Positions 47,101 to 59,775 are shown, counted from the stretch's first letter. The stretch is 64,000 nt of DNA from Yamagishiella unicocca (GCA_003116995.1 BDSL01000023.1:372001-436000); one strand, 5' to 3'. The notes: generated from the sequence alone by a model not told the origin. Numbers and translations: made by a program.

Positions 47101-50100
47101 ACTGGGTCGAAATATTCATGTTGCTGAAGTCCAGCTCCTGCGTGCCATACGCAACTGCGTGGCGGGTGGCGGATGGAATGTCGGTGAGGAGGTCAGTGTA
47201 AATTGTAGGCGCGCGAAGCCTTGGCATCACAACGATGTAGATAGGTGCGCCCGTCTTTACAATTAAGATGCAACGCCTCATTCATTGCGCGATGCACGAA
47301 TTCCGATTGAGTTTATATTACATGGAGTGGGTTACTGTAACAGGGCGACTGTCAATGTCATGTCTGGCAAGCATAATAAGCCAAGGCAGTGTAGCGAGGT
47401 CTGCCGTACACCTCCCGCCAAGCAATCGATATGCAAACGCGCTGGGGCACATCCTGGCTGGGGCTCCAACACCGCATGACGAGGCTCTGCTAGGTTGCCG
47501 TACCTCCGTACGACGCATCACCTAGATGTAGGTCTGCTGGCGGCACAGGACAGCGCGCGCCATGCAGGTAAGCCGCTTTCAGGAAGGCGCATGCGGGCAC
47601 CCACCATGGTACGTTAAGATATCGTAGCTGTTGGTGCCGTTGACGCTGAAGTCAATAGAGTAGTCATTAGTAGCTGCTGTGAAAGCCTGCCATGATGGCG
47701 AAACGAGGGAACGGCATGCATGACACTTTAGCCCGTACGTGATGGTGGTGGGCACGCAGCGTCTGCTCTTGCCAATCGACGCTTGCAGCCCCTGATGATA
47801 CCAGAGAGGATACGAGGAACCAGTACATATGTTATTATCAACCCACTAAGCTGGCGACAGCATGAACTGCTGCGTGGCCCATACACCAGTTCGGACAGAA
47901 CGCGCTGGCCTGCACCACCGTGTCTGACATCCACTTACTTTGTCATCCGGCCCAAAGAAGGTGTACTCCGCGGACGTGTCGTTCAAAGCCTGCCAGAGGC
48001 CGGCCGCCTTCAGGCTACCAGTGAGTTGTGTAGTGTCGTTATTGGCAGCAATAGCCTGAACAAGCAAAATGGGATTCAGGATACTGGTTGCATGCGTTTT
48101 TGCGATGAGGTCTATTAAGGTACTAGTTGGCTGCAGCCGTGGAATGAAGGGTTCACGCCTCTTTACATTAATGCGGTTCAAGCCAGTCAGCCACGCACGC
48201 ACGCACCTGCACGCACCTGAACGCAAGCAAGCGATGTTTCCTTTCCAGTACACATGTTGCATAGGATTGCGTGTTGCACTTAAACCAAAAGCACATTAAA
48301 CGCACGATCCAAGCGAAGTGCCCCCCTCTACTCACGTCAGCTATGGTGTTGTACCAGTACGTCAGCACGTTGTCGATTACATGGACGAACGCCTCGCCAG
48401 CGGGGATATCCACCTCAACCATGCCGGCATCACTGGGGAATGCACCGGCGCATCATGGAGCAGTAGAATTATGATGCAAGATGCTGTGGATAGGACCAGG
48501 TTCAACACTATTGAATAATGACAGCGCACAGATCATCACTCCAGGTTTGAGGCCATCCAGGTTTGAGTAGTTCGCGCGCCGAAACATCCTATACGTTCTA
48601 TCTTACGCAAGTAAGCCTTTTGGGGTTCATGTGTCAAAGGTAAGCCTGAAAGACAAGTAATGGTAAGCTCGTGAAGAGCGCATCATCACGAGCGCGTCAA
48701 GAAGACGCTCAGCGCACGCCGCAGGGTGCAGGCACAAAAACGACCAAGTCCAGCACGCACGTAACAACTGTCCGTATATATACGATGCGATAAACTGACA
48801 TACCTGCCTGTGCCCCGCACCCGAGTAGCGGCTGATGTGTTGCTGACGGCCAGGCGCAAAGACATGTACTGGCGGTCTTTCGTGGGGCTTCTGCGTGCAG
48901 TTCGCAACAGACGGGTCATGGCGGCGTATTATATGCTACTTTGACGCCTTTACATGTTTTGCACTGGGGGGAAAACCTGCCGGGATGTGCATGTATGTTC
49001 GATGATGAAGAGCGACAAGGTGCATGGTGGCATGCAAGGATTGGTATGGATGGCGTGGGCTCGGGGCTGACCTCAGGCCATCAAATGCCATTCGCAGTGA
49101 TACCCAGGACCCCGCAGGGCCTAGCGTAGTCGCCGTCCTCATCATATACTAAGCATGAGTGTGCCAATCCGACAAGAGTCGACACTGCCGACCCCTTGAC
49201 TTTCGTGCCTTACTTTGTTCCATCACATGTTCCTGATCACATGAATATAGTGGAAACGAAATGCAAATTGTTTCGGCCTGCAGCCGAAACAATACCCAGT
49301 CAGGCATAACGGGGCGTAGCTAGCGCCCTCTTCCCTCATGCGAAATCAGCCTAGTAAGCGCCAATACGGGGAGTTTGGACGCCCTCTTGTAGGGCTAACC
49401 GTACCTACCTCACGCACCCACACAGCACGGCCCCGTGCGTGCCCAAAGGGAAGGCCATTTTCGGTCACCGCATGTACGCGCGGTACATGTCGGTATTGTC
49501 GCGCCGGCAATCAGACAGGCTTGATAGATAAGATCTCGGTTACATGGTAAACAAGAAGTGGGGTCCGTGATCTTTGATGTTTTCCTACCCTTCTATCACT
49601 CACGGGCGCAGGAAGGTCGAAAGTTCAAAAATACCATCCTTGAATAAGCCCGCCTGGGCCGAAATAATGGACAAGTTCACGGACACTATGGCGATGTGGT
49701 ACTGTAGCAGCTTCGTCATGTACTCGGGGGGGTCTATGCTCAGCAGCTGGTCCGTTGTGGCGTTCAGCGACATTGCAAATTTCCGAAACGCCCTACGAAA
49801 CGGGCAGGGTTTCAGAATGAAAAAGCAGGACGTTCGTGTTTGAAGACAGTAGATGGAATGTTTCACGACCGCCGCAAGCATTCAGGGGGCGTGCACCAGT
49901 CTACTTGGAGGGCAACCAAGCACAGCTTTGGAGGGTTGTAGTTGGTTCATGCATGGGGTTATTGCTGCCGTGCTTGCATCACGGCAACGGTGATAATGCT
50001 CCCAGGCGTAGCCACGCACGCACAGCGAGCAACGATAGATCGTCCCAACCGCTGCTTGAGCGTCAACACATAGGGTCAGTTGCTCACTCGTCCGTCGGCA

Positions 50101-50224
50101 GGAAGACAGCGGCGCTGAGGTTGGAACTTGACAGTGTTGCGGTAAGCTGAAACTTCTCAACCAGGTCCCGGACGATAGTCAAGTTTGCATGGCTGCTGAT
50201 GACTTCCATGACGTTGCCGTAAGG
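44180..50224 (-). CDS. FAS1 (fasciclin) domain surface protein, at least three domains
   Basis: Exons, 5' to 3': 50224-50088, 49792-49604, 48890-48804, 48432-48336, 48130-47939, 47686-47605, about 47230-47075, 46701-46563, 46184-46032, 45705 to about 45650, about 45415-45339, 45199-45132, 44659-44552, 44330-44180. The first five joins and the last three are phase-perfect. Those around 47605-46701 and 45650-45415 are not resolved. FAS1 domain 1 runs from NVMEVISSHANLTIVRDL through LLQYHIAIVSV to AFVHVIDNVL. Domain 2 starts at LVQAIAANND and includes YTFFGPDDKAFTAATND and DILTYH. Domain 3 starts at VFTNIWQCIEANNAYASL and includes ITLLAPNNQ and TMPGVLLNTK. The C terminus ends in a hydrophobic stretch (VPSMLLLAFTLLLGRVAI) like a GPI signal. 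FAS1 proteins mediate adhesion, as does Volvox algal-CAM. The signal peptide was not found. Two further 5' exons are possible at 50519-50494 and 50809-50757. Confidence 0.85.
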
Positions 50225-50809
50225 CTGTGCGGCCACGCCGCTAAAGGCAGCCAGCAACGCCAGAATACCTTATGTTGGGTAGTCGACAGGTTAGCGGGGC
50301 GACGGGCACGGCGGGGCACTAGCTGTAGGACATTCTACACGAACGAGGTCGAACGCATACACCATGCATGCATATTCGGCCAATACAACGAGTCATTCGG
50401 TTAACTCAACTAAGCATGTGGAACATGGCAACATCTATGCCCAAGAATGTAGAACTGGGGAGTAGCCGTCGGTAACATGTAAGGCGGCTATACCTTGAGC
50501 GCGGCAATACGTGGCATCCCTTAGTAGGAACATCAACTTGAAACTTACTTAAAGTTGCTTGAAGTGGGGTCGAATGGTGCCCGTGGCGTTGCCGCACCGA
50601 GTGGCTTATGAGTGTACTCGTCATCATCATAATGACGTCACACACGTTGTATGCTGTCAGAACACTTGGAAATGTGAGTGAGTGCTACAAGCCGAGGCTT
50701 TTGCGGTCCACGAGCCAAGAGGCATGAGCGCGACGAATCATCAAAAGAGGCCTTACCTTGCATGGTGGGCCCGCGCACTTGGATGTTCCCAGAAACAAAG
50801 GTTGTTTGT

Positions 50810-51410
50810 CTTTACAATGAAGGCCACGTATTTTGTGTGTCTTAAGGAAGCCATTTGATGTTGTGGCGCGCTGGAAAGTTGATACGGCTACACCCCAGTA
50901 GAGTAGAGTCACACACCCCAGTAGAGTTGAGCGGAGTAATAATCGAGCTAGCTGCTTCAACTTGAAAACTATTAAGTAAAAGACAGAATCTTATTACATA
51001 GTTAGCGCGAACAGTGGCTTTCATTTACCGCATTATGGGATGCGTTGCTGTCGGCCCATAGACCGCAACCTGCAATTCTTGAGGGCCTACAGCGCATAAC
51101 CATGTCGCTTTGGTACACCTCACACAAATATATTAAGTTGTCAGGGTTACGCGACCGTACGCTAGAGGTTGTGAGGGGTTGCACCCCTAAGGATAACGAT
51201 ATATAACGGAGTGACCTCAACTTTCATAGTTCGCAGCCCGCAAGCCCCATTTTCTCTTTGTTCTATTATTTTTATTGTCCGCGGAGTGCATCGGAGTAGG
51301 CTAGTCCCTCGCCTTAGGGAAGGTCCGCCACAAGGCGGAGCCTCCTTGCCGCAACTTGAGGAAAATCAACTTATTAGGCAGCGGGTATGCCATGTAGTCT
51401 ACATCTTCAG
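50810..51410. other. region upstream of the FAS1 gene
   Basis: The missing start and signal peptide of the FAS1 gene are expected here or in the adjacent 600 bp, but no clear ATG exon was seen. A hydrophobic minus-strand frame at about 50960-50870 lacks an ATG. Confidence 0.35.
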
Positions 51411-51592
51411 ATTCTGGGCTTTCTGGACCTAGTTATGGTGCAGGCTCTCGGCACCAACAGCGAAAACGTGCAGTTCGTTAAGAACCTGGGATATTTCATC
51501 AACGATGACTACGATCCATACGACAATGTCTCACTGGATCACTTGGTTTCCTTCGATGATGCATTGGAGGAAGCCGCCGAGGCTACCGACAG
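51411..51592 (+). CDS. orphan coding-like exon
   Basis: A CAG acceptor at 51408-51410 and a donor after 51592 (GACAG|GTACC) bound a 60-codon open segment: ILGFLDLVMVQALGTNSENV, then QFVKNLGYFINDDYDPYDNV, then an acidic helix-like end with DDALEEAAEATD. Codon use and composition look coding. No neighbouring exon in matching phase was found; a downstream candidate near 51724 is in the wrong phase. The family is not recognised. It may be an exon of a larger gene or a relic. Confidence 0.3.
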
Positions 51593-53009
51593 GTACCGAC
51601 CCCGTAGCTAGCTATGTACGGGAAAATGCAGTGATTACGGCCTCATAACCGATGTAAGCCTAGGACTAATTACCATGCATCCATCCTAGGCGTATGTAAG
51701 CCTTTCCATGTGACACACGTAGGCGGAGGCGGAAGAAGAGAATAAGACGGCATTGCGATTGAACAAGGGGTCTGAGCGCACCGTCCGAAACCGCCCATGA
51801 GGTGAGCAGTAAAACTGTCGACTGGCTCAGGACGTGGCGGCATAGCTTCTGTCAGGGCCGCAGCTTGATTGCAGGGGGTTATGGCGGAGACAGTTCAGCG
51901 AGGGTTGGCATTGGCGCTGGTGGTGACAGCGCCGGTGGCGGCCGTGGCGGCTGAACCACTGCCGGTGGTTGCTGGAGCTATCACCGGTAGCAGCAGCAGT
52001 GTTGTTTCTGATGACCGCTGTCGCTCGGTGCTCGGCCCATGTTTTTATCTGTCGGCTTTTTCGCTGTCTGCCCCTATGCGGCGAGCCATTTGTGCCTGTG
52101 CACTTTGCAGTGGTCTGGCCCATTGGGTCCTCGATCGAGGTTGTGCCATGCCCCACAGCAGTCTTCGGTTGTCATGGACACTTGCCGGCCAGCCGTGCTG
52201 CTCGTGCTTTCCTGGCTGGCCGTGATCGGCCGACTCCAGGCCTGAAACGCAAGCTGTCGAAAGCGCGCAGGAAACAACTGACCAGGTCGTAGACACGGTA
52301 ACATGTGACCTAACGCGGCTCGACGCGGCAAATCGCTACCTCTTTCGGGTTCTACTGTTACTTGTTAGACGCTCGCCACTGTCGTTACACGTCTGTAATT
52401 GGGCATCTCGTGCGAGAGGATACATTGAGCACGGCTGGGAATGCCAGGGGTGGCATCCCGCAGTGTTAATGCGGCGTAGGCTACGTGGGCCCGATGTATC
52501 CCTTAAGCTCCGATTGTGAGACAGCTACAGTTAATTGCCGAAAACTATCAGACGGTATAAGGCGAAGTCCGTTACTCAGTGTTGATGCACCGTACCTAAC
52601 AACGCACTCGCGAGATATTTCACCCTAACCGTCGCGCTCAGATTCGGGTTTCTGGAGCGGCACCGAAACCACGATTAAATGCCCGCGAATCGACCATGCC
52701 GGTACTGGGGCGTGACAGTTGTACTTTCGCACTCATAGCTGCTCCAGCTCCCTTGTAACTCTTGCGCATGAACCGCAAAAAAGGGAGGCATGAACTAAAG
52801 GAAAACGCGGTGCTAACATAACCATAAATGACGTGATGTTACAATGTCCTCAAGCTCGGACGAACCCAGGATAGAAAAGGGGCCAATGTCCATGGCTTCG
52901 CCATACGCGAGCCGGGGCTGAAGCCAGCAGACGGCCCCGAGGGCACAGGAAAGCCTCGAAAAGCACAAATATGCCGGGCAAACCCAGGCAACCATGCAGC
53001 GAGCTATCC
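51593..53009. other. intergenic region
   Basis: No gene supported. Between 51850 and 52290 several overlapping frames are open on both strands, with Ala/Val-rich and Cys-rich products, but none has a known motif or clear splice sites. Confidence 0.4.
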
Positions 53010-54007
53010 GGTCAATCGGAAATACGAATGTGAGCATGCTCCAATCCAACCTGATTCCCGCCTACGAGCATGCTCCCACCTAACTTGCGCATTTCGCTTA
53101 TGCATGATGTAATTACTATGTTTACAAGTATATACCCGTGATGGAAAGGACCATATTGAAGTACACGAGACCGTGTACAGAGGCACCACCAGCCAACAGT
53201 AGCTAGGTCCGGGATGATGGGATGAAGGGTTTGGGATGGCAAGATTGCCCGTTGGTGCGCGGAATCGATGGGAGCATGGTGGGAGCACGCAAGTGATCAA
53301 CGGTAGTCTGGGTACTGATCCATCCAGACAGGGGCCGCGACGGTCGCAGTAGGTCCGGACTGATTTGAGGAAAGCCTGGCGCAAGGCTTCGGTGGGAGCG
53401 TGGTCGGACAGTGTGGGACCGTGGTGGGAGCATGGAAGTGATCAAAACATGCTCCTGCAATGGTGGGCGGGTACTGGTCCTGACAGGTGCCACGGCGGTC
53501 GCAGTAGATCCGGGATAGGAGGAAAGTGATGGGGATGGTAAGGAATGACAGATGTCAGGGAATTGGGTTCGGGACGGCGTGAACGAAAGGCGGTTGGCGC
53601 GATGAGCTGATGGGAGCGAGCATGGTGGGAGCATGATGCTGCTGACTAGGACATGCTCCCACCTGCTCCCACAACGGTGGGCCGGATACGGGTCCACAGA
53701 GGTTCCGAGGATGTCGCGTTAGGTCAGGCCTGCTCGACGGAAAAAATTGGAATGGATGGCAAGCAAGATCGTCCGTTGATGCGAGGAATCGATGAGAGCA
53801 TGTATTGGGAGACGGTGGGAGCATGGTGGCTGGTGGTGCCTCTGTACACGGCCCCGTGTACTACAATATGGTCATTTCCACCACGGGAATACTTGTAAAC
53901 ATATTGTTTACCCAATGTACGTACTAGGTGCGCGAAATAGGCAAGTTAGGTGGGAGCATGCTCGTAGGCGGAAATCAGGTTGAATTGAAGCATATTTCCG
54001 ACTGACC
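53010..54007. mobile_element. fold-back (MITE-like) element with long inverted repeats
   Basis: The left arm (53010-53196) and right arm (53826-54007) are inverted copies of each other, about 185 bp each at roughly 80 percent identity. Outer ends read GGTCAATCGGAAATA on the left and, reverse-complemented, GGTCAGTCGGAAATA on the right. The palindrome GAGCATGCTC occurs in the arms, and its half GGGAGCATG recurs about eight times in the centre. Two or three diverged internal repeats contain GGTCGCAGTAG. No transposase frame is present, so it would be non-autonomous. The target-site duplication is unclear: only CC matches on both sides. Confidence 0.88.
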
Positions 54008-54819
54008 CCAAGCCACGCACTTACGCCATTTACCGGTACGCCATTTTGGCCATTTACGCCATTAAAGCTTGTAACTGCTCGAAATGGCATGCGCCCTGCG
54101 CCGGAACCATGGACGAGCGACCTACCGGTAGTAAGCCATGGCGATGGTAGGCTTAAGGATTTCGAAGCATTCTTTGTGGTGTGTGAACTTGCGCCGCAGG
54201 TCACTCATTGGAGTGCAACCTTGGGGGTAAGAAGCTACGAACACGAACATACGTAAGTCCGGTTACGAGCATGAACAAACGCGGCAGCTAGGCTTGCGAA
54301 CGCCCGCAACTAGACCTTTATTACGCCACGTAAAATTTCTCATAAGCTTCAATTAATTTACAAGGATAAACAGCTTATGCTGAATCCGCCATCGCTGGCA
54401 GTTAGGCCGCCCCTTGGGCGTCTTGGCGCTCATTCACCACGCAGCCACGCCGGTTTCTGTCCCGAAAAAACGAGCTGGGGTATTAAGCATATTTCTAAGA
54501 ATTTACCTGGTTTAAAGTATCGGTTTTGAGGTAAACGGTCTACTAGCACTTACTATACGCGCAGTGTACGGCAGTCGCCGTCGAGTTCGACTTCGCAGCA
54601 AAGGCCATAAAAGCGTCGTTCTACAAGTAAGATATGTATCCCCTAGCTTCAACATTCGGCTAGGTGGCCTTACATAATAGCACGGTGAGCGATTGTTTGG
54701 AGAGCAGTGTTACATCCTACGAGACTCGAGCAGTTCGTCAATTTGCTATCTTGCAGGCGAGCGACTCGCCGCGGCGATTGGACATCGCGTAAGCGGTGCT
54801 CGCTTTAGGCGCCAGGGCG
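54008..54819. other. region upstream of the Pro-rich glycoprotein gene
   Basis: No gene. It starts with a short run of degenerate GCCATTTACGCC-type repeats at about 54025-54065. The promoter of the downstream gene should be here, but no clear TATA box was identified. Confidence 0.4.
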
Positions 54820-57800
54820 ATGGTCCAGGCCCTGAGCGCCACGCTGCTGCTGGCGGTGCTACTCACCTGCCTCAGTGGGCTTCAAACCGTCCGTTCCCAG
54901 GCGACTCACGTCGCTATATACATGAGCGATGCCAATGGTGTCATTGACCACACCTGGGACACCGGCCCGAAGAACCTTGAGCGCCAACTGCAGCAGCTCG
55001 GGCTCATCGTGGACACGGTAGTTGGTCAGCCACTTCTGTCTGGCCCCAACGCGCCAACCGCCTATGTAATCCCTGCGCAAAATGGTCGAGCGTTTTATAG
55101 CTCCGTGGAGGACATGAGCGAAGTTGCTTCTTACCTCGTTTCGGGTGGATTAGTGGTCATCTTGGACGCCAACCAAGGCCAAGGCGAGGCTTTACGCAAC
55201 TTCGTCGCACAGGCCCTTGGATATGAAGGTATGACTGCTGGAGAACAACCCGGTTTTCGCCTCTATTTTGCCTTGCATCTTTGGCCTTGTTATTGCTTTC
55301 GTGACTTTCTGTGTGTACGTATTTTCCATTCATCTCCCCCTTCCAACGTATACGCAGGCAGCTGGGGCGTCTGCAAGCACATCCAGACCAACGCCCTTGG
55401 CTCGCTTGGCGAGCCTGCTCTGACTGAGTACGCGCCATCGTTTATGTCCACTGCGACTGGGATCGAATGGCCAGAGACTCTGGAGGATGCACAGACCGTC
55501 AGCTTCAACACCTGGTGCCGTCACGAGGATTCTGCAGCTACGGCTGTGCCTCTGTATGCAGCGCAAGGAGATAAGGTTGCTGCTCAGGTGCGTTCGGTTG
55601 GTGCTTTGTCTTCAAATACACAATTTGTGTAGCTAGTAGCAGATTGTGCTAACTAGTAGCTCTGAACAGGTGATTCAGACGTAGCATGAGATCATAGGTT
55701 GTTCCTTCCATCTGTTAACAGGCGTTCGGGAAGGTCGGAAACCCTGGAGCAGTCGTTTGGTTGGGCTACGATTGGAAGGACTGGCGGGATGGCGAACGAA
55801 CCCACTGGGGCGAGCTTCTAAGGAAGTTGGTTGAAGACTTCGCACTGGGTGAGTTTCTGAATATCCTTACGTGGACCAGGATAACAGTAATGTTATCGCG
55901 CCAATCGGTTGGGTCCGACTCCGTGGGTTGCTTGGCAGTAGTAGTCGTTACAGGTTACGGTATTTGGTATCCATGCACTGCCTCTGCGCGCTTCTTAAGC
56001 TTTCTTTTTGCAAATGCTCGTAATTAGACTGGTCTTCCAGTCAGACGTTGAGATAGGTTCGGGGTTCACATTGCAGACTGGATCGATCCGCGACCAAAAC
56101 CCCAAACCTCAAACCACAACCAAAAGCCGACCATGCATGATAGGAAAACGGACTCACAACGCACTAGGAAAACGTAGGAGAACGCATTCACAAGAGATTT
56201 TATATGCCAGACGCAAGTTCGCTTCAATCCGGTTTTCCAATGTTCCCAACTACTGGTCAGTACTTCACTGCGATCAGTTTCCCATCATTTCCACGGTACT
56301 CCACTAATAAGGCGTAACAATTTGTGGGCCTGCCATCTCCAGGCGAGTACGAGGCTCCAGCACAAGGCAACGCTGATCTGCATCCGACGTATGTGGACAC
56401 TGTGATTGAAGCCGCTGCTAGTGTGGCTGACGATGCTGCCGAGATTGTGCGACGCTTCCTCCAGGCCGCAACCTACCCACCGCCACCGCCGCCGCCAACA
56501 TCGCCACCACCACCGTCGCCACCGCCACCGTCGCCGCTACCACCGTCGCCACCGCCACCGTCGCCACCACCACCGTCGCCACCACCACCATCCCCGCCTT
56601 CGTTTCCTCCCTCTCCCCCTCCAAACCCACCGTCGCCGGCACCACCGTCGCCACCTCCTTCCCCTCCCTTCCCCCCTCCAAACCCACCGTCGCCACCATC
56701 ACCCCCAAGCCCTCCACCGCCGCCCCCGTCCCCCCCACCTAGTCCTCCTCTCCCACCGTCCCCAAGGCCGCCTTTTCCCACCCCACCCCCAAGCCCACCT
56801 CCCCTCCCGCCCGGGAGTGGATTGACGAAGGACAACTATACTCTGCTGTTCAGTGCCTTGGAAGTTGGTGACGACTTCGACTTATTCGGTTTCCTGAATG
56901 CCCTCAGGACCAGTTTGTCTGAGATCTTTGTAAGTTGCTGTGATATAGGCGTCAGCGTTTGCAGGTGTGGAGTCGTTCAAGGTTGTTCCCCGCGCCCGCG
57001 CTTGTTGTCCCTGCTTAAAAATCAGTTTGCCGTTCTGCTGATCCGCAGGCTGTACCAACTGCTTACGTGGTAATCGTCTTCGTAGTCTTCCCGGACGGAA
57101 CGCGAGTTGTGTTCGCTGCGGAAAGCGCGCGTCGTCGTGCACTCGAGGACGGCGCTGAAAAAATCTTCAGGGACGCAGAGATTTCGGATATTTTCCGTGG
57201 CGCCAAGTATCGGCCAAAGTCGATGTACTTCATGGGAACCAGTGCCGCCAACGACGGCGACTACCAAAAAGTACGATCTGCTGGGTTGTGCAACCTGATT
57301 TGTGTCATGATGCATGAAATTGTTTTACATCGCGCTGCCTTTGTTTCGGCTTTATTTTGACCTGCCGTTACGGGGAGCCCATGTCCTCACTACACGTACC
57401 GTTTCTATTCGTTTCCGCAGGCGTTGGAGATGCAAGACACCGTCGTAATGGATATGCGCCGCAACCTTCAGCAGATCCAGAATGAGGAGTTTCAGGTTGG
57501 ATTCCAGATTTTCTCGCTCATCAATGTGCCGTTCCCTCCATCGCCTCCCCCGCGCCCACCTCTCGCTCCCGGTCAATTCGCGCCGCCTGGCCTCCCCCCC
57601 GCACCACCATCACCACCGCCGTCGCCTCCTCGTCCTCCGCCAGTCAACTTGACCATCGTCATTAACGGTACAAGTAAGTTGGTCACTGCCGTCAAATACA
57701 AAACAGGCTGACGCTATGCTGTGTTGTTTGGGTTTGCTGCCATTGAAAGCTCAACCCAGGCCTGATTTCCACATGACCGTTGCGATGATCCTAGTGGGCC

Positions 57801-59775
57801 CAGTCGACAGATAATCGTTTGGCGCCGGAGTACCGTAGTAGCAACTAGTACAGGGCAGGAAGGTTTTGGCGTTGGTTGTTTCAATTGAAGCAAAAGCTTG
57901 TTTGTAATTCTTCCTCAGATGCCACCCTGGCCAAGTTCGGCTGGTCACCGCCATCGCCGTCACCTCCACCGCCGCCTTCGCCACCACCTGTACCGCCTTC
58001 ACCGGCTCCGCCGCCTTCGCCAACTCCACCGCTAGTTCCATTCGTGGCGCTGTCTCCGCCACCATCCCCTCCCCCAAGGCCACCGTCCCCTCCTCCCCCG
58101 ATTGAAATAAAAGTGGCAAACATGACCGCGTATGGTGCTGCTGGACAAACCAGGTCAGACTTGTTTAAGGGTGTTTGTGTACGTGGTATAATTTGTTGTC
58201 TGTGCAGTAGCAGTTGTAGATGAAACAGTGGGCTCCAGACCAGAAGGTAGGGTCACTCGCCTGACATGCAGGAGGCAAAGGAACCGGATTAGCCAGCATA
58301 TATTCATGAATGTAGTAAATTAGTAATAATACTATGTGTACCTGTCTGTAATTGTTGTAGTTATTGCCACGGCGCTTGACGAGCAAGCTGTCTGACCCAA
58401 GTACCTCACGCACCATTCCCCTACGTACAAACACTGTGCACGCAGGTCTCTTGTTTGGTACAATGACCCTGATTTCAGCACCGAGATAACTCGCAACTCA
58501 CCCCTGCAGCTGGTAAGGGAGCTGTTATAACTGTGCCTTATGCCAGGGTTGTAACGGTTACAGTGGGTTCCAGACCGAAAGGTAGAACCATCGGGCACAT
58601 CGCCTACTATTGCCAAGCACGGTCAAGCTCGCCCACATTAACAACGCTACGCTGGCTTTTAGTCATTTTACAATAGCAACCGTAGTGGTTTCGTCGTTAA
58701 CAGTGGGTTTCACGCGTTGAATATTTTTACAGGTGGACCAGGCGAAGCCCACATGCCCCCCCAAGTGCGGTGCGTGCCGCTATGCGTGGAAGGCCACCAA
58801 CTCCCATTTGAGTGTTGCCGTCTTCTTCAAGGACCCGACCCAGATCTCCAGGATTTTCCTGAAGCAAATCAAGAACTCCGGCGTCATTACGGTGCGGAAA
58901 GGCACTGACGGGTCTCATTATGTTTCCGAGTCGACTTTTCGTTCCTCATCAACATGTTGTGACACAACTGTTACCATTACGTGCAGCCAATGCGACGTCG
59001 ATAGCAATTTACTAGTGCAGGCGAAGCCCGACACGGACGCCCCTTCTTTTGTCTGGTATCAACCACCTGATGCTATGCTAATGGCATTTGAATAGTACCT
59101 GGTGATGCTTCTCCGCGAGCGGAGTAGCAGTAGTAACCGTTGTAGTGGGCTTCGTGCAAACGTACGCAGGGCACGCCAACTCACACCGAAGGAGGCACAG
59201 GAGGAAAAAATAACCCATTCAATAGAGATACATCAAACCACCTTAAGAGATGTAGTCGTAACTGCTACCGCGGTGTGCAGCATGATACAGCCTCTGCCCC
59301 GTCCCGCTGTTGCCTAATGTGGATACGGACGCGTCAGCGGACTGCACGCGCCACTTTTCCATTTGCCCAAACGTCGTTGTTTTTTCATCCTGCCGCTGCT
59401 GACCTTGCTTGCTGCCGCTGCGTGCAGGTGCAATTCATCAAGTGGGTGTTTCCACCAAGGGGCGTGGTTGCTGGCAATGTCGGCAGGACGGTCTGGAACG
59501 TGACCGACGACACCAGCATGTGCCAGTCCGTCCTGGTGGTGCGCATCGGCCCCGCAAAGAGCGGCATCGGCAAGCCCGTGCCGCCGCTCGGTAGCCAAGA
59601 GGATCTGCCGCCCAAGCTGGCCAGTACCGCCACAGGAGGTGTGCTCATCACGATGGAGCGCAAGCCCAACTCCGGCAAGAATTATGGCCCCTTCCTGGAG
59701 TGGGTCCGGTTCAACGGCCGTGTTCTGTATCCCAAGGACCCCTCGCTTTACACCGCCGTTGCCAGGAGGAAGTAG
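54820..59775 (+). CDS. secreted hydroxyproline-rich matrix glycoprotein with GATase-like N-terminal domain
   Basis: Ten exons, all in phase: 54820-55228, 55358-55587, 55722-55848, 56343-56929, 57049-57270, 57421-57673, 57919-58153, 58446-58512, 58733-58891, 59428-59775, giving 878 residues. A signal peptide (MVQALSATLLLAVLLTCLSG) leads into a domain of about 220 residues. HVAIYMSD, AYVIPAQNGRAF, YLVSGGLVVILDANQG and GAVVWLGYDWKDW give it alternating strands and helices, like class I glutamine amidotransferase-like (ThuA-type) folds; no catalytic triad is evident. Three Pro-rich rods follow (about residues 300-413, 563-600, 620-670) with Ser-Pro-Pro-Pro repeats, the hydroxylated and glycosylated motif of volvocine wall proteins. 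Between them lie globular segments (YVVIVFVVFPDGTRVVF). The end has CPPKCGACRYAW and VQFIKWVFPPRG. It resembles pherophorins in design but not in its globular domains. The exon 9 donor (ACG|GTGCGG) is the least certain join. Confidence 0.88.
58546..58603 (+). repeat. dispersed GTAAC-core repeat, copy 2 (intronic)
   Basis: Reads GGGTTGTAACGGTTACAGTG, then GGTTCCAGACCGAAAGG, then TAGAACCATCGGGCACATCG. It lies in the intron between exons ending at 58512 and starting at 58733. A decayed relative (AGTGGGCTCCAGACC) sits in the preceding intron at about 58228-58242. Confidence 0.75.

Noticed and set aside
48181..48230. GCAC-rich tract as a repeat element
   Set aside because: It is only a short low-complexity stretch inside an FAS1 intron, with no defined unit array.
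56473..56835. Gly/Asp-rich minus-strand frame
   Set aside because: It is the antisense of the Ser-Pro-Pro rod of the plus-strand glycoprotein.
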